Origin: Haloarcula marismortui ATCC 43049
Lineage (GTDB): Archaea > Halobacteriota > Halobacteria > Halobacteriales > Haloarculaceae
Assembly: GCF_000011085.1 (NCBI RefSeq)
Contig: NC_006396.1
Location: 2,666,001-2,730,000, forward strand
Length of the DNA stretch: 64,000 nucleotides
Reading direction: 5' to 3'
The translations under genes were made by a program, and so were the position numbers. The notes below the pieces were generated by a model, which saw nothing but the letters and a program-made list of their open reading frames with translations, did no database searches and was not told the origin of the DNA. Shown piece after piece: positions 32,636 to 44,296 of the stretch (within the stretch, counting starts at the first letter, position 1; every line of letters starts with the position of its first letter).

Positions 32636-32772
32636 CTCCGGCTACAGCACGCGGGTCGATACTCGGCCGGAACGGCGATAGAACAGTGCTTCAGGACTTG
32701 AAACCGGTGGTGGCTGTTGAGCGGCGCACGGTAGCCGACACGCCTTTTTCACCGCCACACAGACAATCCAGT

Positions 32773-33489
32773 ATGCGAATCGCACGACTTCTGACCGAGG
32801 ATGGGCCAGTCACCGGCGAATACGTTGACGGCGTCGTCCACGCTGACGATGGCCAGTACGTGGTCGGCCGCGATGGACGACTGCTCCCGCCGTGTGAACC
32901 GACTGCGCTGTACTGCGTCGGCCGGAACTACGCCGCTACCAATGACCAGATGGATTACGACCGCCCAGAGGAGCCGGACTTCTTCATCAAGCCTCCGACA
33001 GCGCTACTCGCCCACGAGCAGAACATCCCCTACCCGCCGTTTACTGACGAGCTGACCTACGCCGGTGAGCTCGCTGCGGTCATCGGCGAACGGTGTCACG
33101 ATATCGACCCGGCTGACGTTTCCGACGCGGTCAGGGGATACACGATACTGAACGATGTTGATGCGCTGGACCAGCAGGGCCGAACCGCCCGAAAGGCCTT
33201 CGATGGGTCCGGGCCGCTGGGGCCGTGGATCGAGACTGCTGTCGACCCCACCGATATCGATATGTACACCGACATCAACGACGAGCGCCGGCAGTCTGCC
33301 AACACCAGCGAGATGCTGTTCGGGCCTCATGAGGTGGTCGCATACCTCTCGAAGCGGTTCACGTTCCGGCCCGGCGATGTCGTTGCGTTCGGCAGTCCGG
33401 CCAATCCAGGCACGGTTGCGCCCGATGACACAATTGAGATAACTTACGACGGCGTCGGGACGCTCCGCAACTCGGTTGTCGAACCGTAA
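32773..33489 (+). CDS. Fumarylacetoacetate hydrolase (FAH) family protein
   Basis: 238 residues from ATG 32773 (MRIARLLTEDGP). The FAH fold shows in YCVGRNYAATNDQMD, DFFIKPPTALLAH, LTYAGELAAVIGERC (metal-site Glu), GYTILNDVDALDQQ and FRPGDVVAFGSPAN. Family members include acylpyruvate hydrolases and, in haloarchaea, a 2-keto-3-deoxypentonate dehydratase of the xylose pathway. The nearby pentose genes make the latter possible, but this protein is shorter than I would expect for it and resembles FAHD1-type acylpyruvate hydrolases, so the substrate is left open. Confidence 0.83.
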   Translation: MRIARLLTEDGPVTGEYVDGVVHADDGQYVVGRDGRLLPPCEPTALYCVGRNYAATNDQMDYDRPEEPDFFIKPPTALLAHEQNIPYPPFTDELTYAGELAAVIGERCHDIDPADVSDAVRGYTILNDVDALDQQGRTARKAFDGSGPLGPWIETAVDPTDIDMYTDINDERRQSANTSEMLFGPHEVVAYLSKRFTFRPGDVVAFGSPANPGTVAPDDTIEITYDGVGTLRNSVVEP

Positions 33490-33598
33490 CGTCATCCGAC
33501 CGCTGAAATCGTAGCGTAGCGGCTTTCTTCGACGCCTATACCCCAGAATAGTGGATTTGGGCGCTGGGCAGTGATAAACTATTATCTGCTATACGAAA

Positions 33599-35344
33599 TT
33601 ACTGTAGCCGAGTCCGAATCGTCTCCGCGGTTTGCTCGCCGATACCGTCGATAGCCGTCAGCTCTTCGTCGGAGGCCGCTCTGACGCTGTCCACGCTACC
33701 GAAGCGTCGGAGCAGTCGTTTCCGCGTTTCGGGGCCGATACCGGGCACGTCGTCAAGCGTCGTCGACACCTCATCGCGCAGTGTCTGGTGGTACTGGACG
33801 GCAAAGCGGTGGGCCTCGTCGCGAATCCGCTGGAGCAAGTGGAGCTGCGGGGCGTCATCGTTCCAGTCGTACACGCGGTCGGGTGTGATGACCAGTTCCT
33901 CGTCCTTCGCGAGCGCGATGGCCGGCACGTCCCAGCCGGTCTCGGCGAGTGCGTCGCGGGCTGCCCCGAGCTGGCCGTCGCCGCCGTCGATGAGTAGCAG
34001 ATCCGGATCAGGTCGGTCGTCCCGCCCTTCGACGGCACGCGTAGCCCGCCAGCGGAGGAGTTCCCGCATATTCGCGTAGTCGTCGTTTTGCTCGGTGAGC
34101 TTCTTCCGCCGATAATCACTCTTCTCTGGCGTTTCGTCGACGAACGTAACGTTCGAGCCAACAGCCGACCGTCCTTGGGCGTGGCTCACATCGAAGCCCT
34201 CGATACGGCTCGGGTGGTCGATTCCCAGTGCATCGGCCAGACGACCGCTCTCGTCGTCGGTCCCACCGCGCTGGCGGGCATTCTTCAGCGCGAGGTCGAC
34301 CAACGTCGCCTCCCGACCGGCCCCGGGCACGCCGAGCGTGACGCCCTCGCTCTCAAGCCACGCTTCGATGTCCGGGTCGGCAGGGGCTTCGGCACAGAGA
34401 ATCCGGTCGGGGAGCTCTCGCTCGGCGTAGTACTGCGGGATGAACGCCCGGTACACGCCGGCGGTCCCTTCGCCATCCGGTGCTTCGAGTGTATGCCGGT
34501 CCCGTTCGACGAGCTTGCCGCCCTCGGCGTGGAGCCGGGCGACGATGGCCCGCTCGCCCTCGATGGCAGCCCCGAGCACGTCTGTTGTCTGATACCCCCC
34601 AGAGTCGCTGACGGCGGTATCTCCCTCTCCGTGGAGCGCCTCGACGGCCCCGAGCTTGTCCCGGAGGTTTGCGGCGCGCTCGAACTCTTGGTTCTGTGCA
34701 GCGGCCTCCATCTCGCGGCGCAACGGGTCCGCCAGAACACCGGTTTCACCCTCGAAGTACCGCGTGACCGCTTCGGCGTCCTCGGCGTAGTCGGCTTCGC
34801 CGATTTCGCCGGTACAGGGCGCGGTACAGATGCCCATTTCGTAGTCGAGACAGGGCCGGTCCCGGTTGCTGTACTTGTGGTCGGAACAGCCCCGCAGGCC
34901 GTACGCTTCCCGCAGGGCCTTCACCACTGTTTCCACCCGTCCTTTGTCGGTGAACGGCCCGTAGACGGTCGCGCCGTCCGCGGGGTCGCGCGTCACCTCG
35001 ATTCGGGGGACTGGATGGTCAGTTAGCTGGACCAGCGGGTAGGATTTATCGTCTTTCAGCCGGACGTTGTACGGCGGCCGGTGTCGCTTGATGAGGTTCG
35101 CTTCGAGCAACAGCGCCTGTGTTTCGGTGTCGGTGACGGCGAAGTCGATGGTTTCGGCCCGTTCGACCATCTTGGCGATGCGTTCGCTGCGAGGGTCGGC
35201 GTAGGAGCGCACGCGGTCGCGCAGGTCGACGGCCTTCCCGACGTAGAGGACCCGGCGTTTGTCGTCCCGGCCCTGTTCGAACAGGTACACGCCGGGCTCC
35301 CGTGGCAACGACCCCGCGCGCTCTCGAACCTCGTCGGCGTCCAT
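33599..35344 (-). CDS. uvrC: Excinuclease ABC subunit UvrC
   Basis: Makes both incisions in nucleotide excision repair. 581 residues. GIY-YIG nuclease at the N-terminus ([23 protein letters not shown]), cysteine cluster [25 protein letters not shown]-like region near 130-155, UVR helix ([15 protein letters not shown]), C-terminal RNase H-like nuclease domain ([23 protein letters not shown]) and two helix-hairpin-helix motifs ([27 protein letters not shown]). Bacterial-type Uvr proteins are common in haloarchaea. No uvrA or uvrB in the window. Confidence 0.96.
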   Translation of the reverse strand: MDADEVRERAGSLPREPGVYLFEQGRDDKRRVLYVGKAVDLRDRVRSYADPRSERIAKMVERAETIDFAVTDTETQALLLEANLIKRHRPPYNVRLKDDKSYPLVQLTDHPVPRIEVTRDPADGATVYGPFTDKGRVETVVKALREAYGLRGCSDHKYSNRDRPCLDYEMGICTAPCTGEIGEADYAEDAEAVTRYFEGETGVLADPLRREMEAAAQNQEFERAANLRDKLGAVEALHGEGDTAVSDSGGYQTTDVLGAAIEGERAIVARLHAEGGKLVERDRHTLEAPDGEGTAGVYRAFIPQYYAERELPDRILCAEAPADPDIEAWLESEGVTLGVPGAGREATLVDLALKNARQRGGTDDESGRLADALGIDHPSRIEGFDVSHAQGRSAVGSNVTFVDETPEKSDYRRKKLTEQNDDYANMRELLRWRATRAVEGRDDRPDPDLLLIDGGDGQLGAARDALAETGWDVPAIALAKDEELVITPDRVYDWNDDAPQLHLLQRIRDEAHRFAVQYHQTLRDEVSTTLDDVPGIGPETRKRLLRRFGSVDSVRAASDEELTAIDGIGEQTAETIRTRLQ

Positions 35345-35377
35345 TAGCGCAGGGTTGGTACTCGGCGGGGTTGAACG

Positions 35378-36004
35378 TCACGGGAGCGGGTCGTCTGGCG
35401 CTGACTGGGGCGCACTTCCGGCATCAGCAGGCGGAGCCTCCGGAACGATGGCGGCTTCGATCCGGTCGACGACGCTCTCGTCGTCTGGTGCAGTCAGCTC
35501 GACATCGTCGCCACCGGCGACACGCACGACAAGCAGGCGGTCGCGGCTCCAGAGGTAGACGCCGAGGACGACGGCGGCAAAGGCCAGCGCGAGGCCGCCG
35601 AACAGGCGCATCAGGTCGTCTAACTGGGCCATCAACGTCAGCATCGTCTGGAGCATTCCCAACATTCCGCCGATGCCGACGGCGCTCGCGGCCCCGCCGC
35701 TGTCCAGTGAGACGTTGCCGACGAGGCTATCGAGGCTTACGGTCATCCCGGCGGCTACCAGCACAATACCGACGACCAGCGCCTTCACGCCGAGTTCGAG
35801 GAACGACCAGTCGCCACTCGTGGTGACGTCGACGCCCTCGACGTTGGGGCGGTCGACCTGCCGATAGTTCGACCCCTCACGGTCGGGCGTGAACACGAGG
35901 ACGCGGTGGCTCGTCACGACGACGCCACCACGGTCCAGCCGAACGTCCGCTTCGATCACCTCGCCGTCGTACAGGAGGCTCTCGGCCCGTGCGACCCAAT
36001 CCAT
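35378..36004 (-). CDS. Membrane protein with PH-like N-terminal region
   Basis: 208 residues of unknown function. The first 70 residues (SLLYDGEVIEADVRLDRGGVVVTSHRVLVFTP) resemble small bacterial PH-like domains that follow the pattern GE-x-x-hhT-xxRhhhh. Two or three hydrophobic segments (about 72-90, 100-120, 138-155) come next, then SRDRLLVVRVAGGDDVELT, a second short beta motif, and a Pro/Ala/Asp-rich tail. It is downstream of nothing in its orientation except a 33-base gap to uvrC; co-transcription with uvrC is possible. Confidence 0.7.
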   Translation of the reverse strand: MDWVARAESLLYDGEVIEADVRLDRGGVVVTSHRVLVFTPDREGSNYRQVDRPNVEGVDVTTSGDWSFLELGVKALVVGIVLVAAGMTVSLDSLVGNVSLDSGGAASAVGIGGMLGMLQTMLTLMAQLDDLMRLFGGLALAFAAVVLGVYLWSRDRLLVVRVAGGDDVELTAPDDESVVDRIEAAIVPEAPPADAGSAPQSAPDDPLP

Positions 36005-36078
36005 ACATCCCGTTTACCGCGGACACGTGTATATTCTCCCCCCGTAACCGCTAACTGTGCGCCCTCGAACATGACAGT

Positions 36079-36615
36079 ATGACCGCCGATCCCCGCTGCC
36101 CTCACTGCTCGGAGAAAGTCAGTGCGACCGCGACGTGGTGTATGCACTGTGGTCGGGACTTCGATAGCCCGGTCGACGCCGGAACCGGGACGACAGTTCT
36201 CGATGCCGGCGGCAGTCAGACCACGTCAGACCTCGAAGCGGCGCTGAACGCCGGCGACGTCGACGGTATCCAGAACGCTCTCGCACAGAGCGACAACGGG
36301 CCGACACTCGTCGGTGTCGTACTTGCCGGTATCGCGCTGTTTACCCTCCCACTCGTCTCGCCCCCGGGCGCTGCACTGTATCTCCTCGTCGTCGCCGGTG
36401 TCGGGGCAATTGCCGCGACACAGTCGACGTTCGACGCGGCGCTCAGAACCGGCGGGAAGGCACTCGCACTCGCTCCCTTCCTGCTGGTGTTTCTCGACGT
36501 GTTCCTCGGATATCTGTTCAGCGGAGCGGTAGCGACCAGTGCCACAGTTCTGTTCGGCCCGGCAATTTACGCCGGTCTGGTCATGTACGGCGTCCGCTGG
36601 TATCGTCGTCGCTGA
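36079..36615 (+). CDS. Zinc-ribbon membrane protein
   Basis: 178 residues. Residues 5-26 form a double-CxxC zinc ribbon (RCPHCSEKV, WCMHCGRDF). After a linker there are about four hydrophobic segments from residue 74 on, in two pairs, ending in a basic VRWYRRR. Function unknown; such proteins are common in haloarchaea. A second ATG eight bases upstream (36071) is out of frame. It is divergent from the PH-like membrane protein gene. Confidence 0.8.
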   Translation: MTADPRCPHCSEKVSATATWCMHCGRDFDSPVDAGTGTTVLDAGGSQTTSDLEAALNAGDVDGIQNALAQSDNGPTLVGVVLAGIALFTLPLVSPPGAALYLLVVAGVGAIAATQSTFDAALRTGGKALALAPFLLVFLDVFLGYLFSGAVATSATVLFGPAIYAGLVMYGVRWYRRR

Positions 36616-36739
36616 GCGGTCTGCGGTGACCCGAACCCGAGTTGGCGTGCATCTCGACCAGCGTGTCGGCGACTTGCTCGACCGCTCTCTCGGCGACGGC
36701 CGCTCGCTGGACATCTGTGAGCGGGGTGGGGCGGCACAT
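36581..36739 (-). CDS. Possible 52-residue protein, antisense-overlapping at its 3' end
   Basis: Minus-strand frame with ATG at 36739 and TGA at 36581, sequence MCRPTPLTDVQRAAVAERAV then EQVADTLVEMHANSG, predicted helical. Third codon positions are mostly G/C. A TATA-like TTTAT lies 24-28 bases before the ATG (36763-36767), right for a leaderless transcript. The last 35 bases overlap the end of the zinc-ribbon gene on the other strand. No homolog is recognised, so it is a candidate only. Confidence 0.45.
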   Translation of the reverse strand: MCRPTPLTDVQRAAVAERAVEQVADTLVEMHANSGSGHRRPLSDDDTSGRRT

Positions 36740-36869
36740 GGTCGAATGTGGTTATTCAACTGATAAATGCTTCGTGGAAGGTACAACCGCCATCTGTGCC
36801 TTTTCGTCGTGAGCGGTCCGCTCTTCTCAGGCCGCACGCCGGTTCGCTTCGCCCGGTATCAAAACTACC

Positions 36870-38015
36870 ATGCCCCCCCGATTCGAGAGTGTACCTACTA
36901 CAGGTGGTTCTGTGACCGAAAAACGCGAATACAAAGACGATTATCAGGACAAGACGCTGTATCTCCCGGGGCCGACAGAGGTGCGCGAGGACGTTATCGA
37001 GGCGATGGCCGAGCCGATGTTCGGCCACCGGATGGACCGGATGACGGACCTCTACACCACCATCGTCGAGGACACGAAGGAGTTCCTCGGCACCGAAAAC
37101 GACGTTATCGTGCTCACGGCGTCTGGGACGGAGTTCTGGGAGTCGACGACGCTCAATCTGGTCGAGGACAGCATGCTCGTGCCGACCTCCGGCGCGTTCA
37201 GCGAGCGGCAGGCCAACGTCGCCGAACGCCTCGGCAAGGACGTCGACCGCATCGAATACGACTGGGGCACGGCGGTCAAACCCGACGATATCCGCGACGC
37301 GCTGGAATCCGGCGACTATGACGCCGTCGGGGCCGTGATGAACGAGACCTCGACCGGCGTCCGGAACCCCATTGAGGAAATCGGCGACGTGGTCGCAGAG
37401 TACCCGGACACCTACTTCATCGTCGACGCCATTTCCTGCCTCGGCGGCGACCAGATCGATATTGAAGGCCACGGCATTGACGCCATCTTTACGTCCACGC
37501 AGAAGGCCTTCGCCATGCCGCCCGGGCTGGCCGTCTGTGCCGTCAGCGACGCTGCCTACGAGCGCGAACTGGAGAAAGAGTCGGCGTCGTGGTACGGCGG
37601 CTTCCAGCGCTGTCTGGACTACTACGACCGGAAGGGCCAGACCCACTCCACGCCGGCGACTCCGCTCATGCTTGCCTACCGCAAGCAGATGAAGCATATG
37701 CTTGATGAGACCCACGACGCCCGTGACCAGCGCCATCAGGAGATGGCCGAGTACACGCGCGAGTGGGCCCGCGAGCACTTCGACCTCTATCCCGAGGAAG
37801 GCTACGAGTCCCAGACGGTGACCTGCATCGAGAACACGCAGGACATCAACGTTGCCGAGACGGTCGAAGCCGTCTCCGAGGAGTACGACATGGTGTTCTC
37901 CAGCGGCTACGGCGATATCAGCGAGGAGAGTTTCCGTATCGGACACATGGGCGAACACACCGTTGAGAGTATCAAAGAGCTAACCGACGCAATCGAAGAC
38001 GTGGCCGATCTGTAG
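36870..38015 (+). CDS. Class V aminotransferase (serine-pyruvate/alanine-glyoxylate type)
   Basis: PLP-dependent transaminase. 381 residues from ATG 36870; a GTG at 36912 (VTEKREYKDDYQDKTL) is an equally reasonable start, because the domain proper begins with LYLPGPTEVREDVIEAM. Other signatures: MFGHRMDRMTDLY, LTASGTEFWES, NETSTGVRNP, IVDAISCLGG and the PLP lysine in FTSTQKAFAMPPG. Closest type is archaeal alanine-glyoxylate or serine-pyruvate aminotransferase. Probably monocistronic. Confidence 0.9.
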   Translation: MPPRFESVPTTGGSVTEKREYKDDYQDKTLYLPGPTEVREDVIEAMAEPMFGHRMDRMTDLYTTIVEDTKEFLGTENDVIVLTASGTEFWESTTLNLVEDSMLVPTSGAFSERQANVAERLGKDVDRIEYDWGTAVKPDDIRDALESGDYDAVGAVMNETSTGVRNPIEEIGDVVAEYPDTYFIVDAISCLGGDQIDIEGHGIDAIFTSTQKAFAMPPGLAVCAVSDAAYERELEKESASWYGGFQRCLDYYDRKGQTHSTPATPLMLAYRKQMKHMLDETHDARDQRHQEMAEYTREWAREHFDLYPEEGYESQTVTCIENTQDINVAETVEAVSEEYDMVFSSGYGDISEESFRIGHMGEHTVESIKELTDAIEDVADL

Positions 38016-38154
38016 CTCAGGCGAAAACCGGCGAAGGACGGGACTACATGTCGATTTAGGAGCGTTCGCTGCCACAAGTTGGTGTTTTCACAGTTTGATA
38101 ATGCTGGGAAGACTATATTACTGTTTGCTACTTTGCTATAGATAGACGAACCAT

Positions 38155-38472
38155 ATGAGTAAAAGCAACAGGCGGAGTAGGGACAGCGACACCTCAACAC
38201 CGATGAATGTGACCAGAAAACAGTTCGACTGGAGCGAGACGCGGCCGAGCGCGGCAGTGACTGAGTACATCTCCGCCATGACCGGCCGAGAACAGACTGA
38301 CTTCGCACCGCTGTACGAGACTATCGACCCTGAGGCGCTCGATTCGCTCGTTGACTCATCAGGCCGCTCGACACCTGTCAGTATCTCGTTTGAATATGCC
38401 GGTCACTCGGTCACTGTCCGAAGCGACGGGGAACTTGTCATCAAGGCTCCCAGTTCCAGTATCGGCCGATAA
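38155..38472 (+). CDS. HalOD1 output domain protein
   Basis: 105 residues. The C-terminal 80 residues fit the haloarchaeal HalOD1 domain: FDWSETRPSAAVTEYISAMTG, APLYETIDPEALDSLVDSS, then VSISFEYAGHSVTVRSDGE. These small proteins are thought to act as outputs of two-component systems without a receiver domain. A histidine kinase with an attached receiver is encoded 2.4 kb downstream, but direct pairing is only a possibility. A TATA-like CTATAGA precedes the gene. Confidence 0.85.
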   Translation: MSKSNRRSRDSDTSTPMNVTRKQFDWSETRPSAAVTEYISAMTGREQTDFAPLYETIDPEALDSLVDSSGRSTPVSISFEYAGHSVTVRSDGELVIKAPSSSIGR

Positions 38473-38509
38473 CTACAGTTTCTATGGCCCTTACACTCTT
38501 TTCTGCCGC

Positions 38510-38515
38510 TTTTTT
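38510..38515 (+). terminator. Oligo-T after HalOD1 gene
   Basis: Six T on the coding strand 38 bases after the stop codon, preceded by other T-rich runs; likely archaeal termination zone. Confidence 0.4.
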
Positions 38516-38679
38516 CAGCCTCTCCGAGTAGTTCAACTGCTAAGTCTGTCTCTGGAGTGTTGTTTCGATGGTTCTGGCCGGTCTGTCGGTCTGCCACAAT
38601 ACGTGTCCCCGCTCGACACGAAGTGCCTTTTGCCGGCTCTGAGATACGGAGCAGAGCCGTTTTTGTACGCGAGACGTAA

Positions 38680-40767
<2,088 letters not shown>

Positions 40768-40924
40768 GAGGCGGGTCGAACGGTCCCGAGTGAGCCGCTG
40801 TCGGCCTAGCGATAGCTTCGGACGTACGCTTGGACCAATCAGTCACGCTATCATCCGTCTCGTGTCCGGTCCGTTGTTGACCCTATCTATTTTGTTCGCG
40901 TATTGTTATAGTATTTCGAAGACT

Positions 40925-43123
40925 ATGGACTTCGCCGCTGAGACAGTCCGCGTTCTTCACGTCGACGACAATCCGGACCTCGTGGACGTGACGGCGACGG
41001 TGCTCGAACACGAGGACGGCCGATTGTGTGTCGAGACCGCGACAAGTGTCGATGCGGCGATGGAGCGGCTCTCCGTCGAGCGCTTCGACTGTATCGTCTC
41101 GGACTACGACATGCCAGACCAGAACGGAATCGAGTTCCTCGAAGCCGTTCGTGAGGGCCACGGTGACCTCCCATTCATCCTCTATACCGGGAAAGGCTCC
41201 GAAGAAATCGCGAGCGACGCGATCTCTGCTGGCGTGACCGACTACCTCCAGAAGGGGTCAGGCACCGAGCAGTACAAACTGCTCGCGAACCGGATTTGCA
41301 ACGCCGTCGATGCGAGCAGGTCCCGGCGAGAGCTTGACGAGCGAACCCGGCGATTGGAGTCGCTCATCAGCAGCCTTCCGGGGATGGCCTATCGCCGTCT
41401 CAACACACCAGGCTGGCAGATGGAAACCGTTGAGGGCGAGATCGAATCTCTCACCGGCTACACGGCTGCAGACTTTGAAACTGGGGAGACAGCCTGGGCC
41501 GACGACGTGCTCCATCCGGAGGACTGCGACCGGATTTGGGAGACGGTCCAAGACGCGCTCGCGGCCCAGGGTGAGTTCGAGGTGACCTATCGGATTATCA
41601 CTGCCGACGGCACCAAGAAGTGGATGTGGGAACACGGACACCGAGTTCCGGGGCCAGCGGACGAACCGGACATACTTGAGGGGTTCATTACGGATATGAC
41701 CGACCTCCGGGAGCGAGAGCGCAAACTGGAGCGATACAAGCGGATGGTAAACACGATGCCGGAATCGGCCTGCATCTATGACACAGAGGGGCGGTTCGAC
41801 CTCGTCAACCAGTATCTAGCCTCGTTCTACGGAACGACAAGAGACGAACTGGAGGGGGAATCGAGTAGCCTCCTGCCGAAGATCCGGAGCGAGTACGAGG
41901 GAGACCCGTATCAGGACCTAATCGACGGTGAACGCGACGAACTCCATGGGGAGGTGAGCGGCGAGTTCCCCGGGCATGGATACGAGGTGCTGGAGTACCG
42001 GCTCACGCCGCTTGTGATCGACGGGACGGTTGAGGGCGTGGTCGGTGTCACCCGCGAAGTGACTGAACAGCGGAAACACGAGATGGAAATCGCCAGACAG
42101 CGGTCGATTCTCAAAGCACAGCAAGAGGCAGTGATCGACGGGATACTCGTCGTCGATGAAGACGATACCATCGTCTCTTACAACGAGCGGTTCGTCGACA
42201 TGTGGGATATCCCACGGGACATTGTCGAACGTGGCGACGAGGAAATCGCCTTGGAGTGGGCAATGGAACAGGTCGCCGAACCAGAGGCGTTTCGCGTGGA
42301 TGTCGAGGCACTGTATGAAGACCCCGAGACGACCGCCAGAGACGAACTCGAACTCGCCGACGGTCGCGTCTTTGACCGCTATACGGCACCCGTCGTCGCT
42401 GAAGACGGGACGCGGTTTGGCCGACTGTGGGCCTTTCGAGACATCACGGACCTGACCGAGCAAAAACGGGAGTTGGCCCGACAAAACGAGCGCCTCGAAG
42501 AGTTCATTCGTGTTGTCTCTCACGACCTTCAAAATCCGCTACAGGTGGCTCGCAGCCGACTGATGCTCGCTCACGAGGAGTGTGACAGTGCGCATCTGGA
42601 CTCCCTCGATAATGCGCTCCAGCGGATGAACGACATCGCCGACGACGTCCTCAGGCTGGCCCGAGAGGGAGTCGATATCGGAGTGACAGAGCCCGTCGAT
42701 CTCCGGGAGATGTCCGACGCCGCCTGGACAATCGTCGCGGACGGCGACGAAGCCGCAGAGCTACGGTATGCGGCCGACGAGAACCGTGAGTGGATCGTCG
42801 AGGCCGACAGCGACCGACTGTCTGGCCTGTTCGAGAACCTCTTCGGGAATGCGATCGAACACGGCGGCCCAGGTGTAACCGTTTCGGTCGGGCTCCTCGA
42901 CGACAGAACAGGGTTCTACGTGTCCGACGACGGCCCGGGTATTCCCATCGACAAGGGCGAGAAGGTGTTCGAGGCAGGTTACTCGACTGCCGAGGACGGG
43001 ACCGGCTTCGGGCTCCGGATCGCCAGACAGATCGCCGAGGTCCACGGCTGGGAGATCCACGTCACCGACAGTGAAGACGGGGGCGCTCGGTTCGAAATCA
43101 CTGGTGTCGAGTTTTCCGAGTGA
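40925..43123 (+). CDS. Receiver-PAS histidine kinase
   Basis: 732 residues from ATG 40925, cytoplasmic. Receiver domain at residues about 9-125 with phospho-acceptor Asp in IVSDYDMPDQNG and Lys in YLQKGSG. Three PAS-like domains follow (about 145-265, 270-390, 400-510), one with a PAC end DITDLTEQKREL. Then the HisKA region with RVVSHDLQNPLQVARS (His near 532) and the ATPase with LFENLFGNAIEHGG, SDDGPGIP and GTGFGLRIA. No transmembrane segment, so it probably senses an internal signal such as redox or a bound ligand. Typical haloarchaeal hybrid-kinase layout with N-terminal receiver. The longer upstream frame overlaps ligA and is not coding. Confidence 0.93.
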   Translation: MDFAAETVRVLHVDDNPDLVDVTATVLEHEDGRLCVETATSVDAAMERLSVERFDCIVSDYDMPDQNGIEFLEAVREGHGDLPFILYTGKGSEEIASDAISAGVTDYLQKGSGTEQYKLLANRICNAVDASRSRRELDERTRRLESLISSLPGMAYRRLNTPGWQMETVEGEIESLTGYTAADFETGETAWADDVLHPEDCDRIWETVQDALAAQGEFEVTYRIITADGTKKWMWEHGHRVPGPADEPDILEGFITDMTDLRERERKLERYKRMVNTMPESACIYDTEGRFDLVNQYLASFYGTTRDELEGESSSLLPKIRSEYEGDPYQDLIDGERDELHGEVSGEFPGHGYEVLEYRLTPLVIDGTVEGVVGVTREVTEQRKHEMEIARQRSILKAQQEAVIDGILVVDEDDTIVSYNERFVDMWDIPRDIVERGDEEIALEWAMEQVAEPEAFRVDVEALYEDPETTARDELELADGRVFDRYTAPVVAEDGTRFGRLWAFRDITDLTEQKRELARQNERLEEFIRVVSHDLQNPLQVARSRLMLAHEECDSAHLDSLDNALQRMNDIADDVLRLAREGVDIGVTEPVDLREMSDAAWTIVADGDEAAELRYAADENREWIVEADSDRLSGLFENLFGNAIEHGGPGVTVSVGLLDDRTGFYVSDDGPGIPIDKGEKVFEAGYSTAEDGTGFGLRIARQIAEVHGWEIHVTDSEDGGARFEITGVEFSE

Positions 43124-43291
43124 CGAATCCGTTGTGACGCTATGGTACTTCCTGTCGGAGCCGTTGTGAACCAACACGCGTCCGGTCGCCGACGGCAGGC
43201 GACCGGTTTGGTACCCGTCGGACTGTTGCTATCGCCGTTCGTTATGGTTGCAAAAACGTCGCCGGAACGAGACCGCCGACAGCGACGACCG

Positions 43292-44296
43292 TTACAGGTC
43301 CTTGTTCTCGAAGACGTAGTAGCCGGCGACCAGCGGGACGACCAGCCACAGCAGGAGGTAGCCGATAACCGCGACAGTGCTGTACTGGGGCGGCAAGGCG
43401 GCGTTGGCACACTCGGCACCGGTCTGTGTTATTTCGAGTGTCCCACCTAGCATTTCCTCACACGTCACCTGCGGGTTCGACGTCAGGAGGAGCCGGGAGC
43501 GGATCGGCGTCCCCTGCAAGACCTCCTGGACGAGCGTGCGGTACGCCGCGATGGGGCTCAGGAGTGAAACGAACAGTTCGACGTGGAGCTGAGTCACCTG
43601 GCCAATGTTCGCGTGGTCCGATAGCAGGTTTCCGAGGCCTGCCCCGAGGTTCGACCAGAACACCTGCAGATAGACGTAAATCCCGAGCGACGCTGCCATC
43701 GCCCGGCGCGCGGTCTTCAGCGCCGCCGAGAGGCCGATCGCGAACGCCGTGAACACGACGCCGTACGCCATCGTGGCGAGCGCGAACAGCAGGAACGACT
43801 CCCACGCGATCTCGATCTCCGACGGGAGTATCACTAGCAGGGTCGTCAGGAGTCCGACTGTCACCGGGATGAGCGTGATGGCGCTCCGGCCGACGAACTT
43901 GCCGGCGAGCAGTTCACCGCGCGTGTACGGGAGCGACAGCAGTATCTTCAGGGAACCGCGCTCGCTCTCCCGGGCAATCGCCGCGTAGCCGATGACGATT
44001 GCCACAGCTGGGAGCAGCGGTGCCGCAATCGGCAGCGCAAAGCGGACGTACGCGTCTGTCGTCAGCGACGCCCCGGCTTCGGCGAACTGCTGGCCGATGT
44101 TGAAATACAGGCCCAGCACCGCCGGTAGCGCGAACAGCACGATGAAAATAAACGAGAGTACCCAGATCCACGGCGAGCGGACCGTGTCACGGAACTCCTT
44201 TTTGGAGATGGGGTACCAGTCGGCGAACTCGGAGTTCTTGATGCTCGTATCGATGTCTCCGAGGACGCGTTTGACGGGGTTTTGCTCGGCGCTCAT
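43292..44296 (-). CDS. ABC-2 type transporter permease
   Basis: 334 residues with six or so membrane segments and a cytoplasmic N-terminus (ADWYPISKKEFRDTVRSPWIW). The middle has GYAAIARESERGSLKILLSLPYTRGELLAGKF, the conserved NosY/ABC-2 block. A roughly 60-residue loop with two cysteines near 280-305 lies outside. Its start overlaps the stop of the ATPase gene by four bases, so the two make one exporter, likely for a drug, peptide or polysaccharide component; substrate unknown. Confidence 0.9.
   Translation of the reverse strand: MSAEQNPVKRVLGDIDTSIKNSEFADWYPISKKEFRDTVRSPWIWVLSFIFIVLFALPAVLGLYFNIGQQFAEAGASLTTDAYVRFALPIAAPLLPAVAIVIGYAAIARESERGSLKILLSLPYTRGELLAGKFVGRSAITLIPVTVGLLTTLLVILPSEIEIAWESFLLFALATMAYGVVFTAFAIGLSAALKTARRAMAASLGIYVYLQVFWSNLGAGLGNLLSDHANIGQVTQLHVELFVSLLSPIAAYRTLVQEVLQGTPIRSRLLLTSNPQVTCEEMLGGTLEITQTGAECANAALPPQYSTVAVIGYLLLWLVVPLVAGYYVFENKDL

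Noticed and set aside
36756-37958. 400-codon minus-strand open frame
   Set aside because: Shadow of the class V aminotransferase gene.
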